The notes under the pieces: generated by a model | Seen by the model: the letters and a program-made list of their open reading frames with translations, nothing else | Database searches by the model: none | Told to the model about the DNA's origin: nothing | NCBI RefSeq assembly: GCF_900167905.1 | Contig: NZ_FUYZ01000002.1 | Location: forward strand, 1 to 64,000 | From: Soonwooa buanensis | GTDB lineage: Bacteria > Bacteroidota > Bacteroidia > Flavobacteriales > Weeksellaceae | Length of the DNA: 64,000 nt | Reading direction: 5' to 3' | Shown here: positions 25,646 through 34,497 of the stretch, one piece after another | Layout of the letters: the number at the start of each line of letters is the position of its first letter | Numbering within the stretch: the stretch's first letter is position 1 | Program-made: the position numbers and the translations under genes

Positions 25646-26041
25646 ATGAATACCACTAAAACCAAACCTTTTATCGATGCATCGCTAAAAGAAGCGAACA
25701 AAGAATTGCACATGATGGACAAGATTGTGATTGTGCATTGTCGTTTTCAATCGGTTGGTTTTTTTGAAGAAAAAATAAGAATTTGGCAGTCTACTTTTTT
25801 GTATGACGATGCAAATTCTAATCTTTTAAGTGAATTAATTCATTGTGAAAATATAAGTTATTACCCGGAATGGACAGATGTGCCGCCGGGTAAAACTTTT
25901 TTGTTTACCTTGTATTTTTCGGGTTTGCCATCGGATTGTAAAAGTTTTACACTTGCCGAAATTATTCCGGAAGCTAATGGATTTTTTGTTCCAAATATCA
26001 AGCGGAACAAAAGCGATGTCTACAACATAATTATTGATTGA
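25646..26041 (+). CDS. Conserved hypothetical protein downstream of mqo
   Basis: 131 aa, no signal peptide or membrane segment, so cytoplasmic. The sequence looks real by codon use and by its exact junctions: it starts on the base after the mqo stop and its stop overlaps the next ATG by four bases. Features: an amphipathic start with 'SLKEANKELHMMDKIVIVHCRF', a mixed beta section 'TFLFTLYFSGLPSDCKSFTLAEIIPE' region, and 'GFFVPNIKRNKSDVYNIIID' at the end. I do not recognise a family. Coupling to mqo suggests shared expression only. Confidence 0.7.
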   Translation: MNTTKTKPFIDASLKEANKELHMMDKIVIVHCRFQSVGFFEEKIRIWQSTFLYDDANSNLLSELIHCENISYYPEWTDVPPGKTFLFTLYFSGLPSDCKSFTLAEIIPEANGFFVPNIKRNKSDVYNIIID

Positions 26042-26658
26042 TGAAATATTTTTTACTGCTTTTAACGCTTTTTGGATTTTTAAATATTAATGGACAGTCT
26101 GCAAAAGATTGGAAACAAGACGTTTTAGACTTTCAAAAAGAATTAAATAGAGAATATAAAACCGAGGGCGAATCGCCTTTGAGAGGTGATAATTTCACAA
26201 AATTTACTGAGCATCCTTTTTTCCCAATTAGTAAAAAATACAAAGTTATTGCTAGGCTCGAGAAATCAACATCTGACCAAAAATTAATAATGCCAACATC
26301 TTCTGGGAAATCAAAATCTTTTACAGAGTATGGTAAAGCTTATTTTAAACTTAATGGAAAAGATTTGGTTGTGACTTTATATACGAATGATGCTTTGCAA
26401 ACTAATCCCGAATATATTAATCATGTATTTTTACCTTTTGGAGATTTAACAAATAGTAATCAAACTTATGGTGGCGGACGTTATATAGATTTAGAAAAAA
26501 CGGATAAGAATACGATTGTTATTGACTTTAATAAAGCTTATCAACCTTATTGTGCGTATAATGCGTTCGATTATAGTTGTCCTTTAATTCCGACCGAAAA
26601 TATTTTGGATGTTGCCATTAAAGCTGGTGTAAAGTATAATGATGTGTACCATCACTAG
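26038..26658 (+). CDS. Secreted DUF1684 protein
   Basis: 206 aa, signal peptide 1-19 (ending NGQS). The mature part starts 'KDWKQDVLDFQKELNREYK' and contains 'SPLRGDNFTKFTEHPFFPIS', 'EYGKAYFKLNGKDLVVTLY', 'LPFGDLTNSNQTYGGGRYID' and a final 'NKAYQPYCAYNAFDYSCPLIPTEN' region, the core of DUF1684. The family is widespread with no settled biochemistry. It overlaps the preceding gene by four bases (translational coupling) and the convergent recO by four bases. Confidence 0.9.
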   Translation: MMKYFLLLLTLFGFLNINGQSAKDWKQDVLDFQKELNREYKTEGESPLRGDNFTKFTEHPFFPISKKYKVIARLEKSTSDQKLIMPTSSGKSKSFTEYGKAYFKLNGKDLVVTLYTNDALQTNPEYINHVFLPFGDLTNSNQTYGGGRYIDLEKTDKNTIVIDFNKAYQPYCAYNAFDYSCPLIPTENILDVAIKAGVKYNDVYHH

Positions 26659-27344
26659 AAAATATCTTGAATAATTTCTAAGGATTTTGGTGTTTTAAAA
26701 TCGACAAAATGGAAGTGATAGTACACCAAAAGGCTATCTAAAAACTTTTGCCTTTGTTCTCGAGTTAGGATTAAATCATAAGGATTTTCTTTATTTAGAT
26801 AGGCTTTCCAAATCATAGAATTCTCCTTGTCAAAAAGATAATGAACTTCCGAATTTCCAAAATTTCCTGTCTCGGGATTAAGATATGTAGCTTCTGACTC
26901 TAAAGGCGCCCAACCTTGGATTTTAATTATTTTAAGCATCAAAACCAAATGCGCTTGCATGTTAGATAATTCGACTTCTTGTAGAAATTCAGCAATGACA
27001 GCATAAAGCTTTGGATGCGCTTCGTTTTCGTGTCTAAGAATTTGATTTAGTAAATCTGCAACAAAAAAGATAACGGCGTTGGCTTTTATGTCTTGGTATA
27101 AATCCTTTTTCGAAACCGATTCGATGTTGGATGCCATTAATAATTCGGTGTTGAATTTTCCTTTATTTGTAGAGAGTTGCAACTCATTTAACGGGAAAAG
27201 ATAGGCTTTTTTCTTATTTTTAACAGAGTATATTCCTCTGATATAAAAGCTGAGATAAGCACTTTCTTCCGTGTAACAATGGAGAATAGCATCGTTGTCG
27301 CCATATCTGATGTACGACAGAAGAAAGCCCTTATAAGAATTCAT
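26655..27344 (-). CDS. recO: DNA repair protein RecO
   Basis: Recombination mediator of the RecFOR pathway that helps load RecA onto SSB-coated DNA. 229 aa. The N-terminal OB-fold starts 'MNSYKGFLLSYIRYGDNDAILHCYTEESAYLSFYIRG' region; the helical C-terminal part holds 'MLKIIKIQGWAPL'. No zinc-finger Cys cluster is present, as in many Bacteroidota RecO. Its ATG touches the porZ stop (TTAATG arrangement), so it is the last gene of the 5'-nucleotidase/porZ operon. Confidence 0.9.
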   Translation of the reverse strand: MNSYKGFLLSYIRYGDNDAILHCYTEESAYLSFYIRGIYSVKNKKKAYLFPLNELQLSTNKGKFNTELLMASNIESVSKKDLYQDIKANAVIFFVADLLNQILRHENEAHPKLYAVIAEFLQEVELSNMQAHLVLMLKIIKIQGWAPLESEATYLNPETGNFGNSEVHYLFDKENSMIWKAYLNKENPYDLILTREQRQKFLDSLLVYYHFHFVDFKTPKSLEIIQDIF

Positions 27345-29578
27345 TAATTAACGACCGCGATTTTTGCAGTTTTGGTATCGGTACCATCAGCATTTGTCAT
27401 CAAAACAAAGTAAATACCAGAAGCAACGCGAGAGCCTCTTTGGTTGTTAAGATTCCATTCGTAATAACCACCTCTTGCCACAGCGCTATGTACGACATTA
27501 CCTGCAGCATCAGTAATTCTGATATTTGTTTTTTCAGCTAAACCTTTTAAATACACATTTCCTTTGTATTGTGCATAAATAATTGGATTCGGATAAACTA
27601 AGACATCACCAAAATTTTCGTTAACATCAGCAACATCTCCTTGGTAGGCCATTACACCATCAGAAGTTGCGAAGTATACTTTACCAGTTTTATTGTCAAT
27701 TTGGATGTCAGTAACAGTGTCATTGGGCAAAGGCGAGTTGGCTTTCGTAAAGTGTTGATAAGTTTGCTCCCCATTTGGACTGATGAAGAATACACCTCCG
27801 CCAGCGACGGAAACCCATTTTTGATTTCCAGAATCGACAGTTATCTGTAATATTTCAGCATCTCTAAATAATTCTTCACCCAGACCATTTTGTTCAATAA
27901 TAATTGGCTCTGTGCGAGGTTTATCTTCATTAAAAGCAGCTTTTGGGTTTGAAAGAATTCTTAAACCAGACTGCCCACCAATCCACACATTATCGCTTTT
28001 ATCCACGGCAACACTTATTGCATCGCTAGAAGGAAGGTTATTATCTTTTGTTATATACTTTAAAGGATTAGATGCCGATGCTGGGTTGTTTCCATAATCG
28101 TACATAATTAACCCACTTGTTGTTGCTCTTGGTCCTGGTATATAGAGTATTTTATCTTTTATAAGAGGTTTTTGTGCTCGATTTGCATTAATAAGAGGTA
28201 CTGTAATAAAGTCGTCCGAAGATCTGTTGTATAAATAATATCCTACAGAAGCGGTTGGATTGTCTATAATACTTACACTAACAAAAATGTTATTATTTTC
28301 GTCCGTTGCGAATCCAGTTGGACGATTATAATAATTAGCGCCTTCATTTGTTTTATAGATTTTTACAAATTGATCATTTTTCATTTTGTAAATTCCCTTT
28401 TGCCCATTAAATGCTGAATAATTTGTAAAAAAAACGACTGCAGGATCACTAGGGTCAGGGATCACATCAAATACATTGAATAGTATCGGGTTATTTTTAA
28501 AATAGTCTGGATAAATCCACTTTTGACCATCAAAATAATAGTAACCTAACATATTATAAGTAGGCACATCATACTCAATTCGATTTCCCGTTGACACCCA
28601 CATTTTATTGTCTAAAAGACTTATCTTATAGGAGAAATTATTGTAAGGTCCATCAGGTTTAAAGCTTGATTTGCTTTCATTTAGTAAACCATTTAGTTTT
28701 GTTCCTGAAAATATTTGATTATTAAATACATAACCTGAATTAACTTCTTCTGTGAAATCAATTGTTTTTTGTAAAGCACCAGTTTTAGTAAAGCTGTATA
28801 GTTTTGTATTATCAGCTACAATAATGTTCTGATCTGTTATTACAACATCTTTTACATTACTAAAACTTTGTGGTAATGCCGTAGTTGATGTGATGTTATT
28901 ACCAAATCTTACTTGATTTGCAGTGGAATACGCAATAAGATCTTTTGATGCTATGTTTGTAAAACTACCTATAGATTGAGTTGTCCATGTATTATAAACA
29001 GGGAATGTTGTGTCTATCGCATGTGTTAGAAGTCCATTTTGAGTTGCAACAACGACTTTATCGTTAAAAATCCCTGCCTCTAAAGCCGCATTATATGCGC
29101 CTCCAGTATTAAAAAAGGCACTATCTCCAAATTCTCTTTTATCCAAGTTAAAAATTGAAACTCCATAACCTACAGAAATAACAGCTTTATTACCAGAAAT
29201 CGAAATGTGATTAATCTTTTTATCACCTAAATAGCCATTAGCAATAGGAATATCCATAATCAGAAAAACGCCTTCAGGTGTAATAACATCCATTGCCCCA
29301 GATTTGTAACCAACAAGTCCGATTTTGGTCTCGGGGTTGTAATCAAAAGCTGTAATTTTTACTTCGTGAAGTCCATTGGCTTTCGATAATTTACTAACCT
29401 CCCCAGACGTTGGGTTGTAGTAGAAAATTCCGTTTTCTGTCGCCGCTATTAGCTTTTGACCGTCATCTCTAATGGCTAATACATTATTATATGAAAACAA
29501 ATCACTCCATCTAGAAGTGTTTTGAGCATTAAATGCTGCAATAGACAGCATGGATGTTAATAATAAAGCTTTTCTCAT
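27344..29578 (-). CDS. porZ: T9SS component PorZ (two propellers plus CTD)
   Basis: About 744 aa surface protein of the type IX secretion attachment complex; PorZ works with the PorU sortase and binds anionic LPS in Porphyromonas. The signal peptide is MRKALLLTSMLSIAAFNAQ, which selects the ATG at 29578 over a TTG at 29587. The body is made of two-component-regulator-type beta-propeller repeats ('LIAATENGIFYYNPTSG', 'GIGGQSGLRIL'-like VWIGGQSGLRILSN, 'VYFATSDGVMAY'). A C-terminal type A-like domain (about 660-744) has 'VYPNPIIYAQYKGNVYLKGL' and ends 'KTAKIAVVN'. Placement directly upstream of recO is a known Flavobacteriia order. The ATG lies one base after the stop of the nucleotidase gene. 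Confidence 0.85.
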   Translation of the reverse strand: MRKALLLTSMLSIAAFNAQNTSRWSDLFSYNNVLAIRDDGQKLIAATENGIFYYNPTSGEVSKLSKANGLHEVKITAFDYNPETKIGLVGYKSGAMDVITPEGVFLIMDIPIANGYLGDKKINHISISGNKAVISVGYGVSIFNLDKREFGDSAFFNTGGAYNAALEAGIFNDKVVVATQNGLLTHAIDTTFPVYNTWTTQSIGSFTNIASKDLIAYSTANQVRFGNNITSTTALPQSFSNVKDVVITDQNIIVADNTKLYSFTKTGALQKTIDFTEEVNSGYVFNNQIFSGTKLNGLLNESKSSFKPDGPYNNFSYKISLLDNKMWVSTGNRIEYDVPTYNMLGYYYFDGQKWIYPDYFKNNPILFNVFDVIPDPSDPAVVFFTNYSAFNGQKGIYKMKNDQFVKIYKTNEGANYYNRPTGFATDENNNIFVSVSIIDNPTASVGYYLYNRSSDDFITVPLINANRAQKPLIKDKILYIPGPRATTSGLIMYDYGNNPASASNPLKYITKDNNLPSSDAISVAVDKSDNVWIGGQSGLRILSNPKAAFNEDKPRTEPIIIEQNGLGEELFRDAEILQITVDSGNQKWVSVAGGGVFFISPNGEQTYQHFTKANSPLPNDTVTDIQIDNKTGKVYFATSDGVMAYQGDVADVNENFGDVLVYPNPIIYAQYKGNVYLKGLAEKTNIRITDAAGNVVHSAVARGGYYEWNLNNQRGSRVASGIYFVLMTNADGTDTKTAKIAVVN

Positions 29579-29579
29579 A

Positions 29580-30530
29580 TTACGCAATTATGCTTTCATC
29601 TATAACTTGATTTATCCAAGAAATATTTTTCACGCTTTTATCTTTATTAAAATAAAAATCTATTCGACCTAACAAAAGTCCCGCCCAACCTACTTGGTTA
29701 ACCAACACTTTTTTTCCTTCACTATTATTCAAAACCTGTGGCTCAGGAAGGAAAGTATGTGTGTGACCTCCCAAAATGAGATCAATACCAGACGTCTTTT
29801 TTGCTAAGATCAAATCGGACATTTTTTCGGGTTCTTTTTCGTAATCGTAGCCAAGATGTGATAGGCAAATCACCAAGTCACATTTTTTTTCATTTCTTAA
29901 AAACTGGCTGTATTGCTGAGCAATTTCAATTGGATTAATATATTCCGTTTCTTGATAATTGGCTTTTCCAACCAAACCTTTTAGCTCAACACCGACACCG
30001 AAAATTCCGACTTTTATGCCGTTTTTATCAAATATTTTATAGGATTCTGTTTTGCCGTCTAAAATAGTATTTTTAAAGTTATAATTTGAGCAAATAAATG
30101 GAAATTTTGCATTTGGTAAAACTTTAAGAAAACCTTCTAGTCCATTGTCAAAATCGTGGTTCCCCATTGTCGACGCATCGTACTTCATCATACTCATTAG
30201 TTTAAACTCTAATTCGCCACCAAAAAAATTAAAATACGGTGTCCCTTGGAAGATGTCGCCAGAGTCTAAAAGTAAAACGTTATTTTCTTGATTTCTAATT
30301 TGTTGTACCAAACTCGCTCGTCTAGCAAAACCACCTTGATTCGGGTTTTTTGAATAGGAAGCATCAAAAGGCTCAATACGACTATGTTGGTCGTTGGTAT
30401 GTAAGATGGTAAGTTTGATATCTTGCGATAGAGTAGGTTTCGTAAACGTATTTGCTAAAACTAAATTAGGCGTTAAACTAAGTCCTAAACTACCTGCACC
30501 AATATATTTTAAAAATTCTTTTCTTTTCAT
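29580..30530 (-). CDS. 5'-nucleotidase/metallophosphatase catalytic domain
   Basis: 316 aa exported phosphatase corresponding to the catalytic half of UshA-type 5'-nucleotidases. The signal region 1-26 (MKRKEFLKYIGAGSLGLSL) resembles a Tat leader, but has Lys-Arg instead of Arg-Arg. Metal-binding motifs: ILHTNDQHSRIEP, LLDSGDIFQGTP, TMGNHDFDNG and GGHTHTFLP. The C-terminal substrate-recognition domain is absent; it is encoded by the separate gene just upstream (30538-31284). It probably releases phosphate or nucleosides from extracellular nucleotides. Confidence 0.9.
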   Translation of the reverse strand: MKRKEFLKYIGAGSLGLSLTPNLVLANTFTKPTLSQDIKLTILHTNDQHSRIEPFDASYSKNPNQGGFARRASLVQQIRNQENNVLLLDSGDIFQGTPYFNFFGGELEFKLMSMMKYDASTMGNHDFDNGLEGFLKVLPNAKFPFICSNYNFKNTILDGKTESYKIFDKNGIKVGIFGVGVELKGLVGKANYQETEYINPIEIAQQYSQFLRNEKKCDLVICLSHLGYDYEKEPEKMSDLILAKKTSGIDLILGGHTHTFLPEPQVLNNSEGKKVLVNQVGWAGLLLGRIDFYFNKDKSVKNISWINQVIDESIIA

Positions 30531-30537
30531 AACATCA

Positions 30538-31284
30538 TTATTTTAGGTCAAGACGTAGATCTGTAGGGACTTTAACTTCTTTATTTTCTTTAAACTTTTC
30601 TATGAAAAGTTCACGCAATTTGATGCCTGTACCGATCATTTCTCCTTTCCCGAAAAAATACATTCTGTCGCCGCCCATTGCAAGATAATCGGAAGTTGCG
30701 ATGTAATAAGTTTTGTCTTTCTCAATTTTTTTCCCAGAAATAAGTCCAGTTTTTATGTTATTTCCTTCTGTAATAATCGTGATATGAGAAACTGGATTAT
30801 TCGTTTTTTCCTTAAGATAATAGTCAAACAGTCCTTGGAGATCGCTTCCTTTTAATTTAACAATAACAACTTCATTTTCAAAAGGCATTACTTCAAAAAT
30901 TTGTTTTATCGTAATATCACCTGCAGGAATTATCGTTCGGATGCCACCAATATTGATAACAGCGCCATCGATGTTTGGGATGTTGTTAGCTTTTGCCCAA
31001 GCCAGTGCGCCTTCGTATGTATAATCTGTAAGAAGATTTCCCAAATTGCTGTTGTCACCAGTTTTATTAAGTTCCACAGAAGTGTGAGAAATTTTGATGT
31101 TCATCTGCTTCTCAAGTTCATTTTTGTAGGGCGCAATAACTTTCTTGAAAGTTGCATCATCATTAATATTACTATCAATAACAATGTTTTGATGTGTTTG
31201 GATATTACTAATGTTTTGGCGCGATGTACAAGCAGTTAGCAAAGCTAAAGCCGCTCCTAAAACATATATCTGAAACCTCTTCAT
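30538..31284 (-). CDS. 5'-nucleotidase C-terminal domain lipoprotein
   Basis: 248 aa lipoprotein; the lipobox ALLTAC puts the lipid on C19. The rest matches the C-terminal domain of 5'-nucleotidases: 'GNLLTDYTYEGALAWAKAN', 'INIGGIRTIIPAGDITIKQIFEVMPFENEVVIVKL' region, and 'YYIATSDYLAMGGDRMYFF'. This half normally binds the nucleotide base. It is separated by only 7 bases from the catalytic-half gene, so the enzyme appears split into two polypeptides, one of them membrane-anchored. First gene of the operon running to recO; promoter element TAGCTTTG is at 31307-31314. Confidence 0.88.
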   Translation of the reverse strand: MKRFQIYVLGAALALLTACTSRQNISNIQTHQNIVIDSNINDDATFKKVIAPYKNELEKQMNIKISHTSVELNKTGDNSNLGNLLTDYTYEGALAWAKANNIPNIDGAVINIGGIRTIIPAGDITIKQIFEVMPFENEVVIVKLKGSDLQGLFDYYLKEKTNNPVSHITIITEGNNIKTGLISGKKIEKDKTYYIATSDYLAMGGDRMYFFGKGEMIGTGIKLRELFIEKFKENKEVKVPTDLRLDLK

Positions 31285-31643
31285 ATATCTTTTAACTTTA
31301 AAAAAGCAAAGCTAAGAATTTTTTGCGAGGCGCATTGTTTCGAAAATGTTAGAGCCTTTTTAAATTTTATTGCTAAAATTTTTATAGCTGTTTTGAGATT
31401 AATTTTATTGCTTCACATTTGAAGATTTAGCGGGCTAAATCAAAAATGAAAAGTGAAAAATTGGCTTAAAAGGGAATCAAAATTTAGCAAAGAATGTTTT
31501 GAAGTGCGACTACATATAACTTCGTTAAAATTTTTAAATAGACTCTTAGGTTATAACTAGCAAATTTTGAATTTTTTGATATTAAATTTAATTAAAGAAT
31601 CAAACAAAAACTTTAACTTTACAAGTAAATTCTAATTTAAGAT
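31285..31643. other. 359-base intergenic region between the nucleotidase operon and dapA
   Basis: Divergent gap, AT-rich. The minus strand has TAGCTTTG (31307-31314), a TAnnTTTG element 22 bases before the 31284 start. On the plus strand TAACTTTA (31614-31621) is one base off the consensus and lies 22 bases before the dapA ATG. I see no reading frame, RNA gene or repeat in the rest. Confidence 0.5.
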
Positions 31644-32516
31644 ATGAGCAATTTAAAAGGTGTAGGTGTTGCTTTGGTAACGCCCTTTAATGAAGATTTA
31701 TCGGTAGATTTCGATTCTCTAACAAAGTTAGTGGATTACAATATCGATAACGGAACTAACTATCTTGTGGTTCTTGGTACAACGGCTGAGGCTGCAACAC
31801 TTTCTAATGACGAGAAGAAACAGGTTATTGAGCATATCATAAAGGTGAATAATAAACGTGTGCCGCTAGTTCTTGGGATTGGTGGTAACAACACGATGGA
31901 AGTTGTTAAACAAATCGAGGAGACAGATTTATCAGATTTTGAGGCGGTTCTTTCGGTTTCTCCATATTATAACAAACCAAATCAGGAAGGACTTTATCAA
32001 CATTATAAAGCAATTGCTGCGACTGGTAAAAATATTATCATCTACAATGTTCCGTCAAGAACTGGGCAAAATATCGAAGCGGATACAACTTTGAGATTAG
32101 CTAAAGAATTCCCAAACTTGATTATGATTAAAGAAGCGGCGCCAAATATTCTTCAGTATTTTGATATTGTTAGAAAGAAGCCTGCTAATTTTAATTTGGT
32201 TTCGGGTGACGACGAATATACGCTTCCGGTAACATTGGCTGGTGGTAATGGCGTGATCTCGGTAATTGGTCAAGCTTATCCAAAAGAGTTTTCGACGATG
32301 GTACAATTGGCTTTTGATGGTAAGGTTAAAGAAGCTTACGACATCCATAACAAGTTGGTAGACATCACAAGATTAATTTTTGCAGAAGGAAATCCTTGCG
32401 GTGTTAAAACTATTCTTGCAGAAATGGGAATTATTAGAAATACTTTGAGATTGCCTTTGACTAAAGCTTCGGAAGGCTTACAAGACAAGATCAAAGCTGA
32501 AATGAAAAATATATAA
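31644..32516 (+). CDS. dapA: 4-hydroxy-tetrahydrodipicolinate synthase
   Basis: Condenses aspartate semialdehyde with pyruvate, the first step of the lysine/diaminopimelate branch needed for peptidoglycan. 290 aa TIM barrel. The Schiff-base Lys is K163 in IMIKEAAPN and the catalytic Tyr is Y134 in YNVPSRTG. The GTTGE pyruvate motif reads GTTAEAATL (45-53), with Ala for Gly, as in many Bacteroidota. Single-gene unit closed by the UUCG-loop terminator at 32521. Confidence 0.95.
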   Translation: MSNLKGVGVALVTPFNEDLSVDFDSLTKLVDYNIDNGTNYLVVLGTTAEAATLSNDEKKQVIEHIIKVNNKRVPLVLGIGGNNTMEVVKQIEETDLSDFEAVLSVSPYYNKPNQEGLYQHYKAIAATGKNIIIYNVPSRTGQNIEADTTLRLAKEFPNLIMIKEAAPNILQYFDIVRKKPANFNLVSGDDEYTLPVTLAGGNGVISVIGQAYPKEFSTMVQLAFDGKVKEAYDIHNKLVDITRLIFAEGNPCGVKTILAEMGIIRNTLRLPLTKASEGLQDKIKAEMKNI

Positions 32517-32520
32517 TTAA

Positions 32521-32540
32521 GTGGGCTTCGGCCCATTTTT
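32521..32540 (+). terminator. dapA terminator with TTCG tetraloop
   Basis: TGGGC and GCCCA flank a TTCG loop (32522-32535) and are followed by TTTTT. Confidence 0.85.
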
Positions 32541-32549
32541 ATTTTAAAT

Positions 32550-33044
32550 ATGATACAGACAAAACCTGCCACACAGTTTGATATTTGCCTTATTCAAGAT
32601 TTGGCGAGACGTTCTTGGGAAGATGCTTATGCCGATATTCTTTCTAAAGAACAGCTAGAATATATGTTGGAAAAAATGTATTCGGAACACGAAATTATCT
32701 TTCATCTTCAAAATCCCAATTACCATTATTTTTTAATTTTTGATGATGAAACGCCTTTGGGTTTTGTTGGTTTCGAACATCATATCGAATTTAATACAAC
32801 CAAACTTCATCGCATTTATCTTGTACCAGAAGCTAAAGGAAAAGGTGCTGGCAAATTTGGTCTTAATCTCGTTAAAAAACATACCCAATCTGTGGGAGAT
32901 AATCGTATTATTTTAACAGTGAACAAAAATAATGTTGCTCGTCAGTTTTACGAATCTCAAAACTACAAAGTCTACGGCGAAGCAGTTTTCGATATTGGAA
33001 GTGGTTATGTAATGGACGATTATTTAATGGAATTTAATTTATGA
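32550..33044 (+). CDS. GNAT family N-acetyltransferase
   Basis: 164 aa acyl-CoA-dependent acetyltransferase. The acetyl-CoA loop (motif A) appears in 'RIYLVPEAKGKGAGKFGLNLV' region, near 91-110, and motif B in 'NNVARQFYESQNYKVYGE'. The substrate is unknown. The ATG lies about 15 bases past the dapA terminator stem. The last 25 bases overlap the convergent NhaC gene. Confidence 0.87.
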   Translation: MIQTKPATQFDICLIQDLARRSWEDAYADILSKEQLEYMLEKMYSEHEIIFHLQNPNYHYFLIFDDETPLGFVGFEHHIEFNTTKLHRIYLVPEAKGKGAGKFGLNLVKKHTQSVGDNRIILTVNKNNVARQFYESQNYKVYGEAVFDIGSGYVMDDYLMEFNL

Positions 33045-34336
33045 GTTTGATTTTTGTTCAAGAAAATAAATACTAAAACGCAAACCAAAAGCAACCACGT
33101 ATAATATGAATGACTGATGAGTTGGAGATAATCGATTTTGTTTTTTCCAAAACTCATCAAGATTAATACTTGCGCCCCGTACGGAATAATACCTTGGATA
33201 ATACATGAGAAAATATCCAATACCGAAGCCATTTTTCGAGGTTCAAACTCATAATGTTCGGAAATTGGTTTTGCAACTTTTCCCGTTATCAAAATCGCAA
33301 TCGTATTATTTGCAATACAAGCATCAACAAGGCTTACCAAAACGCCCATTCCCAACATTGCAGAAAATCTCGATTTTATCGTTTTTAAAATTTTATTTAA
33401 AAGAAATCGTATACCGCCCGCATATTCGATAATTCCAGCTAAACCGCCTGTTAATAAGGATAAAAGGAATATCTCAGTCATCGAAGTAAAACCATTGTAA
33501 CTTTCCTTTGCAAAACCTAACAAGTCCATACTGTTATTTGATAGACCAATAATTCCTGACACGACAACGCCAATTAATAAAACAAAAAAAACATCAACGC
33601 CTGCGAATGCCAATCCTATAACCAAAATATAAGGGATTAAAAGATAAAAACTGCTGCCATGTGTGGCTAAATTTGGTACAATAGTCGCTTCCGAATTGTT
33701 AAAAAGTAGAATAAAAATCGTTATTAAAAATGCTGGCGCTGCAATCCAAAGATTAGTTCGGAATTTATCAGACATTTTACTTCCCAAAGATTGTGAAGCT
33801 GCAATGGTCGTGTCAGAAATCACAGAAAGATTATCGCCGAACATTGCACCTGTCAATAACGACGCTGCGATGAGGTTAACATCGGCACCACTTTTTGTCG
33901 CCAATTCTATCGCGATGGGGCCAAGTGCCACAATGCTACCAACCGAAGTACCGGACGCCAAAGATAAAAACGAAGCCAGAATAAAAATACCAAATGCAAT
34001 ATAATTAACAGGAATATATTCTAATCCTAAATTTACGATGGCATCAACACTTCCCGACGCTTTAGAAACGGTTGAAAATGCACCTGCCAACAGATAAATA
34101 ACGCACATCGTTAGCACATTTTTATCACCCAAACCTTTCAGGAATTCGTCCATTTTTGTTTTAAATGGAAGTTTGATGATTAGAAAAGCAGTGATAATTC
34201 CTAGTGCCATGGCAATAGGAGAGGGCAACGCATAAAAGTCGTTAAGATAAATTCCTGCTCCTAAAAAACTTAGGACAAATACTAAAAAAGGAATTAAGCT
34301 GATAAAGCTTTCACGAGGTTTATGTTCTGTTGTCAT
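33020..34336 (-). CDS. Na+/H+ antiporter, NhaC family
   Basis: 438 aa inner-membrane protein with about 11-12 hydrophobic helices. 'GTSVGSIVALGPIAIELA', 'GAMFGDNLSVISDTTIAAS' and 'ACIANNTIAILITGKVAKPIS' are conserved membrane motifs of the NhaC/ArcD-like ion transporter superfamily. It should exchange Na+ for protons, although related proteins import amino acids such as tyrosine or exchange malate and lactate. The gap upstream (34337-34497) contains no recognised element. Confidence 0.85.
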   Translation of the reverse strand: MTTEHKPRESFISLIPFLVFVLSFLGAGIYLNDFYALPSPIAMALGIITAFLIIKLPFKTKMDEFLKGLGDKNVLTMCVIYLLAGAFSTVSKASGSVDAIVNLGLEYIPVNYIAFGIFILASFLSLASGTSVGSIVALGPIAIELATKSGADVNLIAASLLTGAMFGDNLSVISDTTIAASQSLGSKMSDKFRTNLWIAAPAFLITIFILLFNNSEATIVPNLATHGSSFYLLIPYILVIGLAFAGVDVFFVLLIGVVVSGIIGLSNNSMDLLGFAKESYNGFTSMTEIFLLSLLTGGLAGIIEYAGGIRFLLNKILKTIKSRFSAMLGMGVLVSLVDACIANNTIAILITGKVAKPISEHYEFEPRKMASVLDIFSCIIQGIIPYGAQVLILMSFGKNKIDYLQLISHSYYTWLLLVCVLVFIFLNKNQTHKLNSIK

Positions 34337-34497
34337 ACGTCGTTATTTGGCGAAGTCAGCAGAAGATAGTTCAACATTTTTTCCAAAAATTGGCTTATCG
34401 TTTTAGCACCTTGCTTGTTTTGCAGGTTGCTACCTCTGCTGAGGTTCGGGATAAAAGTGCGACAAAAATAGGTGTAAAAACTTAAAGTACCAAATCG

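Noticed and set aside
31285-31643. Lysine or other riboswitch upstream of dapA
   Set aside because: The gap is AT-rich without recognisable conserved helices; the probable start site lies near the ATG.
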